Assembly (NCBI GenBank): GCA_937990725.1
Contig: CALKQS010000008.1
Span: 86,888-150,887 of the forward strand
Reading direction: 5' to 3'
DNA length: 64,000 bases
Source: an uncultured Candidatus Saccharibacteria bacterium
GTDB lineage: Bacteria > Patescibacteriota > Saccharimonadia > Saccharimonadales > Saccharimonadaceae
A program made the position numbers and the translations under genes. The notes beneath the pieces were generated by a model. The model was not told the origin of the DNA, did not search any database, and saw only the letters and a list, made by a program, of their open reading frames with translations. Within the stretch, counting starts at the first letter, position 1. Each line of letters begins with the position of its first letter. Positions 33,533 to 41,171 of the stretch are shown here, one piece after another.

Positions 33533-34813
33533 CTACTGCTTGAATGGCTGCGCGAGAGTGAGACTCTCGTCTGCCTCGGCAATGCGGAGCAGTTCGTTGT
33601 ACTTCGCTACGCGGTCGGTGCGCGAGAGTGAGCCGGTCTTGATCTGCCCACAGCCCAGGCCAACTGCCAAGTGACTGATCGTGGTGTCCTCTGTCTCGCC
33701 AGAGCGGTGGCTCATCACAGTGCGCCAGCCAGCGTTTTGGGCAAGCTGCACAGCTTGGATTGTCTCGCTGAGTGAGCCGATTTGGTTGGGCTTGACGAGG
33801 AGTGCATTGGCAGCGTCTTGGTCGATCGCTTGCTGGATGAGGCTTGTATTCGTGACGAGTAGGTCATCGCCCACCAGCTGGACGCGGTCGCCGAGGCGTT
33901 GGCGGAGCTGCTGCCAGCCTGCCCAGTCGCCCTCGGCTAGGCCGTCTTCGATGCTGACGATTGGGAATTCGTCGACAAGGGCAGCCAGCCAGTCGATCAT
34001 CTCACTGCTGGTTAGGCTCTTGCCTTCGCACTTTAGCTCATAGCGGCCGTCATGGTAGAACTCACTCGAGGCAGCATCCATTGCAAAGACGACGTCTGTG
34101 CCAACGGTGTAGCCAGCATTGGTAATGGCCTCGCTGAGTAAGGCGAGCGGCTCGCGGTTGCCCTGGCGGACGCGTGGTGCGTAGCCACCTTCGTCGCCAA
34201 CAGTGGTGGGGTAGTCGTGTGCTTTGAGGACTTTGGCAAGAGCGTGGAAGATTTCGGTGCCCATGCGGAGGGTGTCTGCAAAGGTTGTCGCACCCTTGCA
34301 GATGATCATAAACTCTTGGATATCAGTCGCAAATGCGGCGTGCGCACCACCGTTGAGAACATTCATCATTGGCAGGGGAAGGCTTGGTGTGCTGTCAGTT
34401 TGCTCGGCAATGTAGCGCCAGAGTGGTTGCTGCTTGGCATGAGCAACAGCCTTGGCAGTAGCCAGGCTAACACTGAGGATGGCATTAGCACCGAGCTTAG
34501 ACTTGTTATCTGTTCCATCAAGGGCAAGCATTGCATTATCAATCGCCTGCTGGTCGCTCGCATCGTTGCCTAACAATGCTGGGGCAATAATATCGTTAAC
34601 GTGGGCAACTGCCTGGCTCACCCCTTTGCCAGTCCACTGGTTGCCACCATCGCGTAGCTCCAGTGCTTCGCCCGCACCGGTACTTGCCCCGCTTGGGACG
34701 GCCGCTCGGCCCAGTGTACCATCAGCAAGGATGACGTCCGCTTCGACGGTGGGGTTGCCGCGGCTGTCTAAGATTTGTCGTGCTTTTATGGTTTGGATAG
34801 AGTAGTTGTTCAT
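33533..34813 (-). CDS. eno: Enolase
   Basis: 426 residues, full length. Motifs include [33 protein letters not shown], the catalytic region [11 protein letters not shown], metal ligands in SIEDGLAE and [10 protein letters not shown], and [14 protein letters not shown] with the signature [13 protein letters not shown]. It converts 2-phosphoglycerate to phosphoenolpyruvate in lower glycolysis. Phosphoglycerate mutase is 1 kb away on the other strand. A TATACT lies 7 nt before the ATG on the minus strand. Confidence 0.97.
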   Translation of the reverse strand: MNNYSIQTIKARQILDSRGNPTVEADVILADGTLGRAAVPSGASTGAGEALELRDGGNQWTGKGVSQAVAHVNDIIAPALLGNDASDQQAIDNAMLALDGTDNKSKLGANAILSVSLATAKAVAHAKQQPLWRYIAEQTDSTPSLPLPMMNVLNGGAHAAFATDIQEFMIICKGATTFADTLRMGTEIFHALAKVLKAHDYPTTVGDEGGYAPRVRQGNREPLALLSEAITNAGYTVGTDVVFAMDAASSEFYHDGRYELKCEGKSLTSSEMIDWLAALVDEFPIVSIEDGLAEGDWAGWQQLRQRLGDRVQLVGDDLLVTNTSLIQQAIDQDAANALLVKPNQIGSLSETIQAVQLAQNAGWRTVMSHRSGETEDTTISHLAVGLGCGQIKTGSLSRTDRVAKYNELLRIAEADESLTLAQPFKQ

Positions 34814-34820
34814 GTCTTCT

Positions 34821-34826
34821 AGTATA
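34821..34826 (-). promoter_or_regulatory. -10 box of enolase gene
   Basis: Minus-strand TATACT, 7 nt before the enolase ATG, consistent with a leaderless or 1-nt-leader mRNA. Confidence 0.55.
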
Positions 34827-34963
34827 CCATCGAATGAAAATTAGTCGCTATTACCGTTAAAATAGCATGAACCAACTGCGAAAATTTTCATGCCAGACAA
34901 GGATATTGACAAAAGGTCATTTTGTAGATTCAAGCATTGTATTTGTTAGCACACATGGTACAA

Positions 34964-35052
34964 TATAATTACGGCAACGGTTAATGAAGCGGAGGGCGGC
35001 AGCAACCCTGCGCTCTTCGTTTCGCACCTACACAGTAAGGAGGGCTATTCCC
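34964..35052 (+). promoter_or_regulatory. Promoter and structured 5' leader of a small secreted protein gene
   Basis: TATAAT (34964-34969) predicts a transcript starting near 34976 with a leader of about 76 nt. It can fold into a hairpin around GAAG (34986-34989) and CTTC (35115-35118 minus 100, that is 35015-35018), with AGGG/CCCT inside, and ends in AAGGAGGG before the ATG at 35053. Such a leader stands out where many genes look leaderless. Confidence 0.5.
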
Positions 35053-35433
35053 ATGACATTCAAAAAGGTAGGTATCCTTAGCGTATTGGCAGTTGGCTCA
35101 ATGGCGGCGGGATCTTTGCTGTTTAATACAGCACCAGCGTCGGCAGAGAGTTTCGGGCCGACAGCCAATGACAACGGTACATCCGTTGTCCAATACTACG
35201 ATGGGACGAAACTGTTTTGCGTTTCTGATGCAAACTACCCCGATGGCACACCTGGCACGACAGCCTTTACAGTGGCGCCAACCCAAGGCAACGGCCCGAG
35301 CTATGGCCAAATTCTTGGCGCAGGCGAGACCGGCTGTGTTAGCCTTGAGGCAGCACCAGAGGGAGCAGCATATCGCTACTGGCTGTTGTCTCGTACCGAC
35401 GGATCAGTATACCAAGGCGATTTCGTTCGCTAA
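35053..35433 (+). CDS. Small secreted protein
   Basis: 126 residues from the ATG at 35053, supported by AAGGAGGG 8-10 nt upstream. The signal peptide MTFKKVGILSVLAVGSMAAG continues to a likely cut after APASA. The mature part (about 96 residues) has two cysteines (FCVSDA and GCVSLE) and a Gly/Pro/Thr-rich middle (PDGTPGTTAFTVAPTQGNGP), probably a small disulfide-stabilised beta fold. It has no membrane anchor, so it is likely released or held to the surface. No family was recognised. Confidence 0.72.
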   Translation: MTFKKVGILSVLAVGSMAAGSLLFNTAPASAESFGPTANDNGTSVVQYYDGTKLFCVSDANYPDGTPGTTAFTVAPTQGNGPSYGQILGAGETGCVSLEAAPEGAAYRYWLLSRTDGSVYQGDFVR

Positions 35434-35495
35434 ATAACTACTCACTGTAAGCATCCGATATACCCAAAAAACGAAAATGAAACCCCCGTTGTCGC

Positions 35496-35517
35496 AGCCC
35501 CCTTCCGGGGGCTTTTT
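35496..35517 (+). terminator. Rho-independent terminator
   Basis: AGCCCCC, loop TTCC and GGGGGCT are followed by TTTT. It ends the secreted protein transcript before the mutase promoter. Confidence 0.9.
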
Positions 35518-35593
35518 GAATCTTGAGCGATTACACAGTTCTTGCATTACTCTCTTAGTAGGTAGGTGTATAGCACTCGCGCCAATAGTGCCG

Positions 35594-35599
35594 TATAAT
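35594..35599 (+). promoter_or_regulatory. -10 box of leaderless phosphoglycerate mutase gene
   Basis: TATAAT lies 6 nt before the ATG at 35606 and rules out the longer frame from 35477, which also spans the terminator. Confidence 0.7.
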
Positions 35600-35605
35600 G
35601 GAGAC

Positions 35606-36256
35606 ATGACAGGAACACTTATCATCAGCCGGCACGGCGAAAGCGAATGGAATCTACAAGGTAAATGGACAGGCTGGACAGATGTGAGCCTCACCGAGAA
35701 GGGCAAAAGCGATACACGTCAGCTTGGTGAGTTCTTGCGTGGTCGCACCATCGATGCAGTGTATACTTCGGCGCTCAAACGAACACATGAGACACTTGAT
35801 GCGTTGATGGAAGGTGCAGATAACCCAATCCGCTCCAGTGATGCTGCGGTGGTGCACGCCTCTGAGCTCAACGAGCGTGACTACGGTAACCTAACGGGCA
35901 AGAACAAGTGGGAGGTCAAAGAAGAGATTGGCGAGAAGGCCTTTAATGGTATCCGGCGCGGCTGGGATTATCCCGTACCTGGTGGTGAGACGCTCAAAGA
36001 TGTGTATGAGCGCACGATCCCGTATTTTGAAGCAGAGATATTGCCACGGCTCCAGGCAGGTGAGACCGTACTGATTGTGGCGCACGGCAACACGATTCGC
36101 GCGCTTATGAAGTACCTTGACCGAATCCCCGAGGAAGACATGGGCACAGTGGAGATGCCCTTTGGCCAATTGCTTGTCTATACATTTGAGCCTGGCACAG
36201 CATACCCCACTGCATGCGATGTGCTTAAAGCAGATATTGTACCGCCCAAGGCGTAA
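35606..36256 (+). CDS. gpmA: 2,3-bisphosphoglycerate-dependent phosphoglycerate mutase
   Basis: 216 residues. LIISRHGESEWNLQGKWTGW contains the phosphorylated His (RHGES) and the dPGM-specific follow-on. SELNERDYGNLTGKNKWEV carries the catalytic Glu, and VLIVAHGNTIRALMKYL the second His. It interconverts 3- and 2-phosphoglycerate just before enolase in glycolysis. The start is set by the -10 box 6 nt upstream. Confidence 0.93.
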   Translation: MTGTLIISRHGESEWNLQGKWTGWTDVSLTEKGKSDTRQLGEFLRGRTIDAVYTSALKRTHETLDALMEGADNPIRSSDAAVVHASELNERDYGNLTGKNKWEVKEEIGEKAFNGIRRGWDYPVPGGETLKDVYERTIPYFEAEILPRLQAGETVLIVAHGNTIRALMKYLDRIPEEDMGTVEMPFGQLLVYTFEPGTAYPTACDVLKADIVPPKA

Positions 36257-36435
36257 AGTGGTTCGTACCACATCATGAAATACCAGGGTATTCTGTAGTG
36301 ATACTCGCTTAGTGGTTTATTTCTTGAATGAAGACCGAGAATGGCCTTATACTTGTTGGTGAGTGCTTCAGTTTTGATAGCAAGACAGTAGACAAGCCGC
36401 CATATTGTGTGGTATGATGGCAAAGTCTTGTATCG

Positions 36436-36512
36436 CGGGGTGTGGCGCAGCTTGGTAGCGCGCACCGTTCGGGACGGTGAGGTCGCTGGTTCAAATCCAG
36501 TCACCCCGACCA
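36436..36512 (+). tRNA. tRNA-Pro (CGG)
   Basis: A 77-nt cloverleaf. The acceptor stem CGGGGTG pairs with CACCCCG, the anticodon stem CACCG/CGGTG has loop TTCGGGA with anticodon CGG (36470-36472), the T arm is GGTTCAAATCC, and CCA is encoded. Confidence 0.95.
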
Positions 36513-36559
36513 TACTTTGCTCCGGCAAAGAGTGGTCGCCCGTGTGATATAAAACGTAT
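36513..36559 (+). other. Spacer between tandem tRNA-Pro genes
   Basis: This 47-nt spacer contains a small hairpin CTTTGC-TCCG-GCAAAG directly after the first tRNA. No promoter is obvious, so the two tRNAs are probably one transcript. Confidence 0.45.
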
Positions 36560-36635
36560 CGGGGTGTGGCGCAGTTGATAGCGCGCGCGGTTTGGGACCG
36601 CGAGGTCGCTGGTTTGAGTCCAGTCACCCCGACCA
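36560..36635 (+). tRNA. tRNA-Pro (TGG)
   Basis: A 76-nt cloverleaf. The acceptor stem is the same as in the first copy, the anticodon stem is CGCGG/CCGCG, and the loop TTTGGGA has anticodon TGG (36593-36595). CCA is encoded. It is clearly a paralogue of the CGG tRNA. Confidence 0.95.
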
Positions 36636-36645
36636 TTTTTGCTTT

Positions 36646-36691
36646 AAGTCTTACTCTCACGCTATGGATGTTTCGGACGTAAGGCTTTTTT
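36646..36691 (+). terminator. Possible terminator of tRNA-Pro pair
   Basis: AAGTCTTAC pairs with GTAAGGCTT (one G-T pair) across a 24-nt loop and is followed by TTTT. The loop is long, so this is moderate support. Confidence 0.45.
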
Positions 36692-36783
36692 ATTTGCTTT
36701 GCTCTAGTCGTCACTCACTATAATGCAAAATACTTGCATGCATATTGCATAGATTGGTTGACTGTTTTATAATGACAACCATT

Positions 36784-36909
36784 ATGAGCGAAAAAAGCAC
36801 CCCCGAAAACAAAGCAGATGAAATGATGTTAACGCAGAGTGAAGTTCAACAGCAGGATGACACTTGGTTTCTGAGGGCTATCGCGAAAAATAGGGATAGG
36901 CGAACTTAG
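36784..36909 (+). CDS. Possible 41-residue peptide
   Basis: MSEKSTPENKADEMMLTQSE starts a very hydrophilic, acidic peptide that ends in a basic tail (AIAKNRDRRT). A TATAAT lies 10 nt before the ATG. It sits just upstream of a peptidase-like fragment and an ABC transporter, a position where a precursor peptide could lie. It may equally be the broken N-terminus of the next gene, because another frame stays open across its end. Coding status is uncertain. Confidence 0.35.
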   Translation: MSEKSTPENKADEMMLTQSEVQQQDDTWFLRAIAKNRDRRT

Positions 36910-36983
36910 GAGTGCGCCGGTAACTATTCCGAAAACGAAGAAAAGGCCGATTAGACGTGTCAAAGTAACGCAAATACCAATTT

Positions 36984-37415
36984 ATGACAGCGCTCCGCAT
37001 CTGCGGGTGGAAGGCAGACAAAATTGGCATTAAAATGAACTATTTGATTTTTCCTGCATTTTACGTCAGGATGAACCAGATATTACTTCTTCCAGCCTCA
37101 GATAAGGTTCTTGTACATATCGCCGGAATTTGGGTCAATCTCGCAATAAATATGCTCCTGTTTGCACTCAACGCGATGTGGGTTCACAGTTCAGATTTAG
37201 GTCATTCGCTAGCATTTGCGGTTGTAACGCTATCCGTAAACGCGCTGCCTGTACTGAACTCAGACGGCTATCGATGCTTGCTTGCATGGACTGATGTCAA
37301 CGAACATATCGATAATCGACGGAACCCTCGATGGGTGTTTGGATTGAGAATCCTTAGTTGGATCATTGTAGTAGCCTACATTGCTCGATTTTTACTGAAT
37401 TATGTGGTATGGTGA
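36984..37415 (+). CDS. M50-like (YydH-type) membrane peptidase C-terminal remnant
   Basis: 143 residues (or 126 from the Met at 37035) with three or four membrane helices. The segment VNALPVLNSDGYRCLLAWTD resembles the NLxPxxxxDGY motif late in YydH/SkfC-type peptide zinc metalloproteases. The catalytic HExxH that should precede it is absent from this frame and from the 200 bases upstream in all three forward frames that I read. It is therefore a remnant or a very divergent accessory protein. An ABC transporter follows at once, as in yyd-type operons that process and export a modified peptide. Confidence 0.45.
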   Translation: MTALRICGWKADKIGIKMNYLIFPAFYVRMNQILLLPASDKVLVHIAGIWVNLAINMLLFALNAMWVHSSDLGHSLAFAVVTLSVNALPVLNSDGYRCLLAWTDVNEHIDNRRNPRWVFGLRILSWIIVVAYIARFLLNYVVW

Positions 37416-37419
37416 ATAT

Positions 37420-38094
37420 ATGAATACGTTACTTGAACTAGAAGATCTGGTCGTTTCCAGGGGGAGGAGGTTCTCCCTCGCTCCGCTGACCATTCGCTTC
37501 GATCGCCCAGATATTGTGGGACTTTTTGGCCACAACGGAGCCGGAAAGACGACGTTACTGAAGGCATTGGCCGGATTGTTGCCCATTCAATCTGGTTCTG
37601 TGAAGCTCCGTGATGCGACGATCCCGACCCTACTTCCAGACGTACCATTCATTTATAAGTTCTTGAAGGTGGGATCGGTTCCCAATGTCCTAGCAGACTA
37701 TTTCGAAGACTTTGATCTTGAGCGTGGCCACTCTATTATTAATGATCTATCGCTGGACAAATCGAAGAAGGTGAGTGACTTATCGAAAGGAATGGAAGAA
37801 CAGTTGAATCTTGGCATGACCCTGGCTCGCCGATCGTCGGTCTATCTCTTTGACGAGCCACTAGCTGCTGTGGATCCTGTAACACGAGATCGCATGCTCG
37901 ACCTTATTAAGCTACACAAGCCCGACGATGCGTTACTCATCATTAGCACTCATCTTATCGCCGGCCTCGAATCACTCTTCGACGAATGTGTTGTGCTGCA
38001 TAATGGGAGAGTGCTACTTCAATTGCAGGCTTCAGATATTTCTCCGGGGCAGAGCCTGGAGATTAAGATCAAGGAGGCAATGCTTAATGCGTGA
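37420..38094 (+). CDS. ABC transporter ATP-binding protein
   Basis: 224 residues from the ATG at 37420 (an upstream ATG at 37402 overlaps the preceding stop). Walker A is GLFGHNGAGKTTLLKAL, the signature VSDLSKGMEEQLNLG is slightly unusual (LSKGM for LSGGQ), Walker B is VYLFDEPLAAVDP, and the switch His is in LLIISTHLIAG. This is the short ABC type of peptide or antibiotic exporters. The permease gene overlaps its end by 8 nt. Confidence 0.85.
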   Translation: MNTLLELEDLVVSRGRRFSLAPLTIRFDRPDIVGLFGHNGAGKTTLLKALAGLLPIQSGSVKLRDATIPTLLPDVPFIYKFLKVGSVPNVLADYFEDFDLERGHSIINDLSLDKSKKVSDLSKGMEEQLNLGMTLARRSSVYLFDEPLAAVDPVTRDRMLDLIKLHKPDDALLIISTHLIAGLESLFDECVVLHNGRVLLQLQASDISPGQSLEIKIKEAMLNA

Positions 38095-38860
38095 TATCTA
38101 CACCGAAGCGCGCAAACACTTTGGTTTCTTCTTAGTGTGTGCATCAATTCTTTTTGGTATTTTTGTCTTGAGGGAACTTGTAGACTCATACAAATCCGTG
38201 CTCGACGTGATCTGGGCTTTCGCTGTCGTGCTAGTGTCGTCCGGTGCCACTTTTTATGTCGCTGCGCAGATCTTTATGTTTCTAGTGCTTAAACGCGACA
38301 CACTCCTTCATCTTTCTACCCACTCGACACTGCGTAAGTTCTTTGTCAAAACGGCCTCGCTCTCCTTCGGTTTTATAACGGTAGGTCTCGTGTCGCTTCT
38401 GGCAAGCACAACGATGTGGCCGAAAGATGACAGGTTAACGAAAGCGGTTGCTTACGCAGTTTGTGCTAAATTGGTATCGAGCATTACCTTGGTGTCTATG
38501 GCCTGGGTTCTCGGGGCAGTTACCGCCCACTTTAGGGGATTCTATTCGCGACTTCTTACCTATGCGGGTGGATTTGCTGTGCTAATTGGTTCACAGATTG
38601 CCGTATTGTGGCGTGTGGCAGATCTGGGCGGAACTACGTGGATGATCGGAGGCTCTACCTCATTTGCTGGTTATCCTGTATATTGTGGGCCGTTAGCGAT
38701 CTCGATCGGAACTCCATTTTCCTTTAAATTAACGGAACCTTACGTTCTTGGTCTTGGCTTAAATCTGATTTGGATCGTGTTGGGCCTGTTTGTCATTCTG
38801 CTACAATCTCGTCGACACCGCGCGAGCCTTCGAGCCAGGTGGGTTAATCGTATCCCATGA
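38087..38860 (+). CDS. ABC transporter permease
   Basis: 257 residues from the ATG at 38087. Six membrane helices can be traced, including FGFFLVCASILFGIFVLREL and ASLSFGFITVGLVSLLAS, with a basic C-terminus. The layout fits ABC-2-like permeases of bacteriocin export or self-immunity systems. It is coupled to the ATPase gene. The cargo is unknown. Codon choice differs from neighbouring housekeeping genes by eye, which fits acquisition next to the tRNA-Pro pair. Confidence 0.75.
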   Translation: MRDIYTEARKHFGFFLVCASILFGIFVLRELVDSYKSVLDVIWAFAVVLVSSGATFYVAAQIFMFLVLKRDTLLHLSTHSTLRKFFVKTASLSFGFITVGLVSLLASTTMWPKDDRLTKAVAYAVCAKLVSSITLVSMAWVLGAVTAHFRGFYSRLLTYAGGFAVLIGSQIAVLWRVADLGGTTWMIGGSTSFAGYPVYCGPLAISIGTPFSFKLTEPYVLGLGLNLIWIVLGLFVILLQSRRHRASLRARWVNRIP

Positions 38861-38988
38861 TTGGGACTTAACCTCTGTTGCTTGGACACCTTCCCGGTAG
38901 CCACACAGCAGTCCTCGGAATTCATGTTCATATACATTCTATGGATGTGTCTTAAGGGCTCACGCCGAGTCATACGCTGCGTCTGGCC

Positions 38989-39375
38989 TCAGTTCACCCA
39001 TATCCTTACTGACGCCCAATAGCCGGGTGGTGTGCTTAACCATCCCGAGCTGTAAGCCTGCCGCACCCGCTCTTGGAAGGCAGGGTCGGCTGGGTTGGTG
39101 CGCAGCGTCTCTCCTGCCTGCTTGAGGTGCCGCGCCACCGTGGTGTGGTGAAAGCCAAAGCGCTTGGCGATCTGCGCCACCGTCTGTCCCGCCTGGTGGA
39201 GTACCACCATCTCTTCCACCAACTGTGGACGCAGGTAGCGGTTGATCCGCCGTGGCGCGGGGTGGTGGAAGACGTGGTAGCTGGCGCGCGGGTGTCCGCT
39301 CTGCCGGCCACGTCTAGCGAGCTGCCAGGATCCTCCGCCAGTGAAGAGCCTCGCCCCGTCGGCACTACTGCAAGG
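38989..39375 (-). pseudogene. GC-rich fragment encoding a helix-turn-helix domain
   Basis: This minus-strand frame is open from just after a TGA at 39378-39376 to the stop at 38989, with no good start codon (an inner ATG at 39222). It reads a basic, arginine- and histidine-rich segment followed by a clear resolvase/transposase-type HTH: AGQTVAQIAKRFGFHHTTVA, then RHLKQAGETLR. The region is much richer in GC than the genes around it. I read it as the tail of a mobile-element recombinase or a homing-type protein, cut off at its 5' end. Actinobacterial origin is a guess from composition and from the usual hosts of Saccharibacteria. Confidence 0.5.
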
Positions 39376-39544
39376 TCAACGACACCCATCACATACCGCC
39401 AACACGCCTCCCATTGTTTTGAGTGGGGCAGGGAGAGGGCGACCATGTTTGTGAATTATTTGATCTGGCTTGTGTAGCCAGATTATTTTTTGATAGGTAC
39501 ACAATACTTAGTGCGAACAAGAGCACCGTGAAGAGAAGACTGGG

Positions 39545-39751
39545 ATGAGCGAGGATGAAGTGCTCGTTTTTGCAGCTACAACTCTTAAATATGATTACCC
39601 TGCCACACAATACAGAACGCGGCATCCTGATACAGTTACCCCAGCTGAGATAGCGGCAATGGATCCGTATGAATTTTCAGATTTTGCAACTGCACAAAGT
39701 GTGATTGATGATTTTCACACTATTCCTCCCGCTCATCGAAGGACCAATTGA
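39545..39751 (+). CDS. Hypothetical small acidic protein
   Basis: 68 residues, acidic, no membrane segment or recognised motif. Neither a leaderless -10 nor a clear Shine-Dalgarno precedes it (only a weak GAGAAGA). It lies in the junk-like zone after the GC-rich fragment. It is a possible gene only. Confidence 0.35.
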   Translation: MSEDEVLVFAATTLKYDYPATQYRTRHPDTVTPAEIAAMDPYEFSDFATAQSVIDDFHTIPPAHRRTN

Positions 39752-39906
39752 TCTAAGTCGCTTTTCATCTGCTTTGCTAAGGATGAATTTTATAACTATA
39801 GTAACAAATGGGTTGCCAGCAACCATTGCCGGTTAATTAAAAAAACAGTGGTAAAACCACACACCATAGCATCACTTTGTGCTGTCGTGTATAATGACCA
39901 GTAGTT

Positions 39907-40560
39907 ATGGTAGCGCAGCCTTCTCAGCCAGCAAAATCAAAGGAGCAGCCCAAGCAGCCGCAGCCGCGGCGGTTTGCACTTTTGGTGACGCATTGCTGCG
40001 CGTCGGTGGGGTATCTCTTTTGTTTGCTGCTGTGGGTGTGGTGTGCCATGCAATTGCTCTACCCATATATCACGCGAGATAAGGCACTTTGGGTCATACC
40101 AGAGCCGCACGACCAGCCAGAGATCACGCTTCCACAGGGCATGCCCTCGGGGGCAGACTTGCCGCAGCCAGTGGCGATTGCACTCGTGGCGATCATCACC
40201 ATTGTTATGATTGGGTGCGGCCTCTATATGTTGGTCATGCTGCCTCGCAACATTGCCAAAACAGGCGAGCGCGTAGTAAAAAAGACAACAAAAGCAGTTG
40301 CACCCTTAGCGACGAAAACCCACCAGCCAGTGAGCAAGAAGCAACGCATCATCCTCAATGCACGTATTGCGGCAGGCATTAAGGTGCTGGCTTGTGTCGT
40401 GCCAGTGATTATCCTAATGATCTGGCCGGGTGCGGCACCACTATCGCAGCATGTGGTGCGGATTGTTGCAGTGTTCTGCGCTGGCATGGCATCCTTGAGC
40501 TTTTTGCTCCAGTATGGGCTAGCACGGATGCTTGGTGTGCCTGATACGCTCCTCAAGTAG
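39907..40560 (+). CDS. Four-helix membrane protein, unknown function
   Basis: 217 residues. A Lys/Pro/Gln-rich N-terminus precedes four membrane helices in two pairs (about 28-55, 93-112, 155-172 and 182-200), separated by a basic stretch. There is no catalytic motif. A TATAAT (39890-39895) lies 11 nt before the ATG, so the leader is about 5 nt. The paired-helix plan with a large extracellular loop resembles small envelope proteins of unknown role. Confidence 0.7.
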   Translation: MVAQPSQPAKSKEQPKQPQPRRFALLVTHCCASVGYLFCLLLWVWCAMQLLYPYITRDKALWVIPEPHDQPEITLPQGMPSGADLPQPVAIALVAIITIVMIGCGLYMLVMLPRNIAKTGERVVKKTTKAVAPLATKTHQPVSKKQRIILNARIAAGIKVLACVVPVIILMIWPGAAPLSQHVVRIVAVFCAGMASLSFLLQYGLARMLGVPDTLLK

Positions 40561-40581
40561 TTATTATATTCTTCTGACATA

Positions 40582-40612
40582 ACAATACCTCTGCCAAGAG
40601 CAGAGGTATTGT
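40582..40612. terminator. Bidirectional hairpin between convergent genes
   Basis: A perfect 13-bp stem, ACAATACCTCTGC with a 5-nt loop, lies between two convergent genes. T-runs are weak on both sides, so it is placed mainly on stem quality. Confidence 0.75.
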
Positions 40613-40623
40613 GAGGATGAGTG

Positions 40624-40863
40624 CTATCCTTGCGGCGGGAAGGGATCCTTCTTAGGCGGGACGGTATCGGCATCGCGATACTGGGCCGTACCGTCGGCGC
40701 GCTGGATTCTGAGCTCGCCACCACCGTGCTGGCGCATGTAGCGCCTGGTTTGGTCGATGACTTCCTCCTGGGTAGTGCCCACAAAGTGGACGCGGCCAGT
40801 GCCGTCGGCGACTGCTTGGTAGCCTTTGAGTTTGTTACCACTAATCGTAAAATTTTGTGCCAT
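40624..40863 (-). CDS. DUF2188-like protein
   Basis: 79 residues from the ATG at 40863, chosen for the GAGGAG 9 nt upstream; a longer frame to 40911 has none. The layout fits the DUF2188 family: a short N-terminal strand, TTQEEVIDQTRRYMRQHGGG, then ELRIQRADG and a C-terminal DTVPPKKDPFPPQG. It is a small cytoplasmic protein of unknown function. Confidence 0.7.
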   Translation of the reverse strand: MAQNFTISGNKLKGYQAVADGTGRVHFVGTTQEEVIDQTRRYMRQHGGGELRIQRADGTAQYRDADTVPPKKDPFPPQG

Positions 40864-41171
40864 GGAGTACTCCTCGTGCGGCTTTAACGATATTGGTATG
40901 CAAGGTGCCAACCCTGCCTCCTTCTAGCCTAATACAAGATTGCTGATGAGGCAAATTGATACTGTAGGGAGTAATGAGTTGAAGTGTAGAAATAGTGATT
41001 TGATATATCACAGATGAGGTTGATGGTGATACACGAGTACTTTTGAGCTGGCAAAAGTATAGTGTATAGCGTTGGTGGCTCATAATTATGGATAAAATTG
41101 CTATGACATATATGCGATACAGCTAAAGTGTGCTATAAATATAAGCATAAGAGTATTTCGGAGGGGGAATA
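40864..41171 (+). promoter_or_regulatory. Intergenic region and leader of the LADTG protein gene
   Basis: About 300 AT-rich bases. Near the right end, TATAAA at 41133-41138 is followed by a short leader with GGAGGGGG about 6 nt before the ATG at 41172. The left end carries the ribosome binding site of the DUF2188 gene. I see no other gene. Confidence 0.45.

Noticed and set aside
35477..35605. Upstream extension of the phosphoglycerate mutase
   Set aside because: It runs through a strong terminator and the promoter; the family N-terminus begins at 35606.
36258..36271. Hairpin GTGGT-TCGT-ACCAC after the mutase gene
   Set aside because: A 5-bp stem without a T-run is too weak to call.
36436..36635. 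Attachment-site duplication of tRNA-Pro flanking the 36.8-39.5 kb island
   Set aside because: The second copy is a complete tRNA with a different anticodon, and I found no further copy of the tRNA 3' end at the far side of the island.
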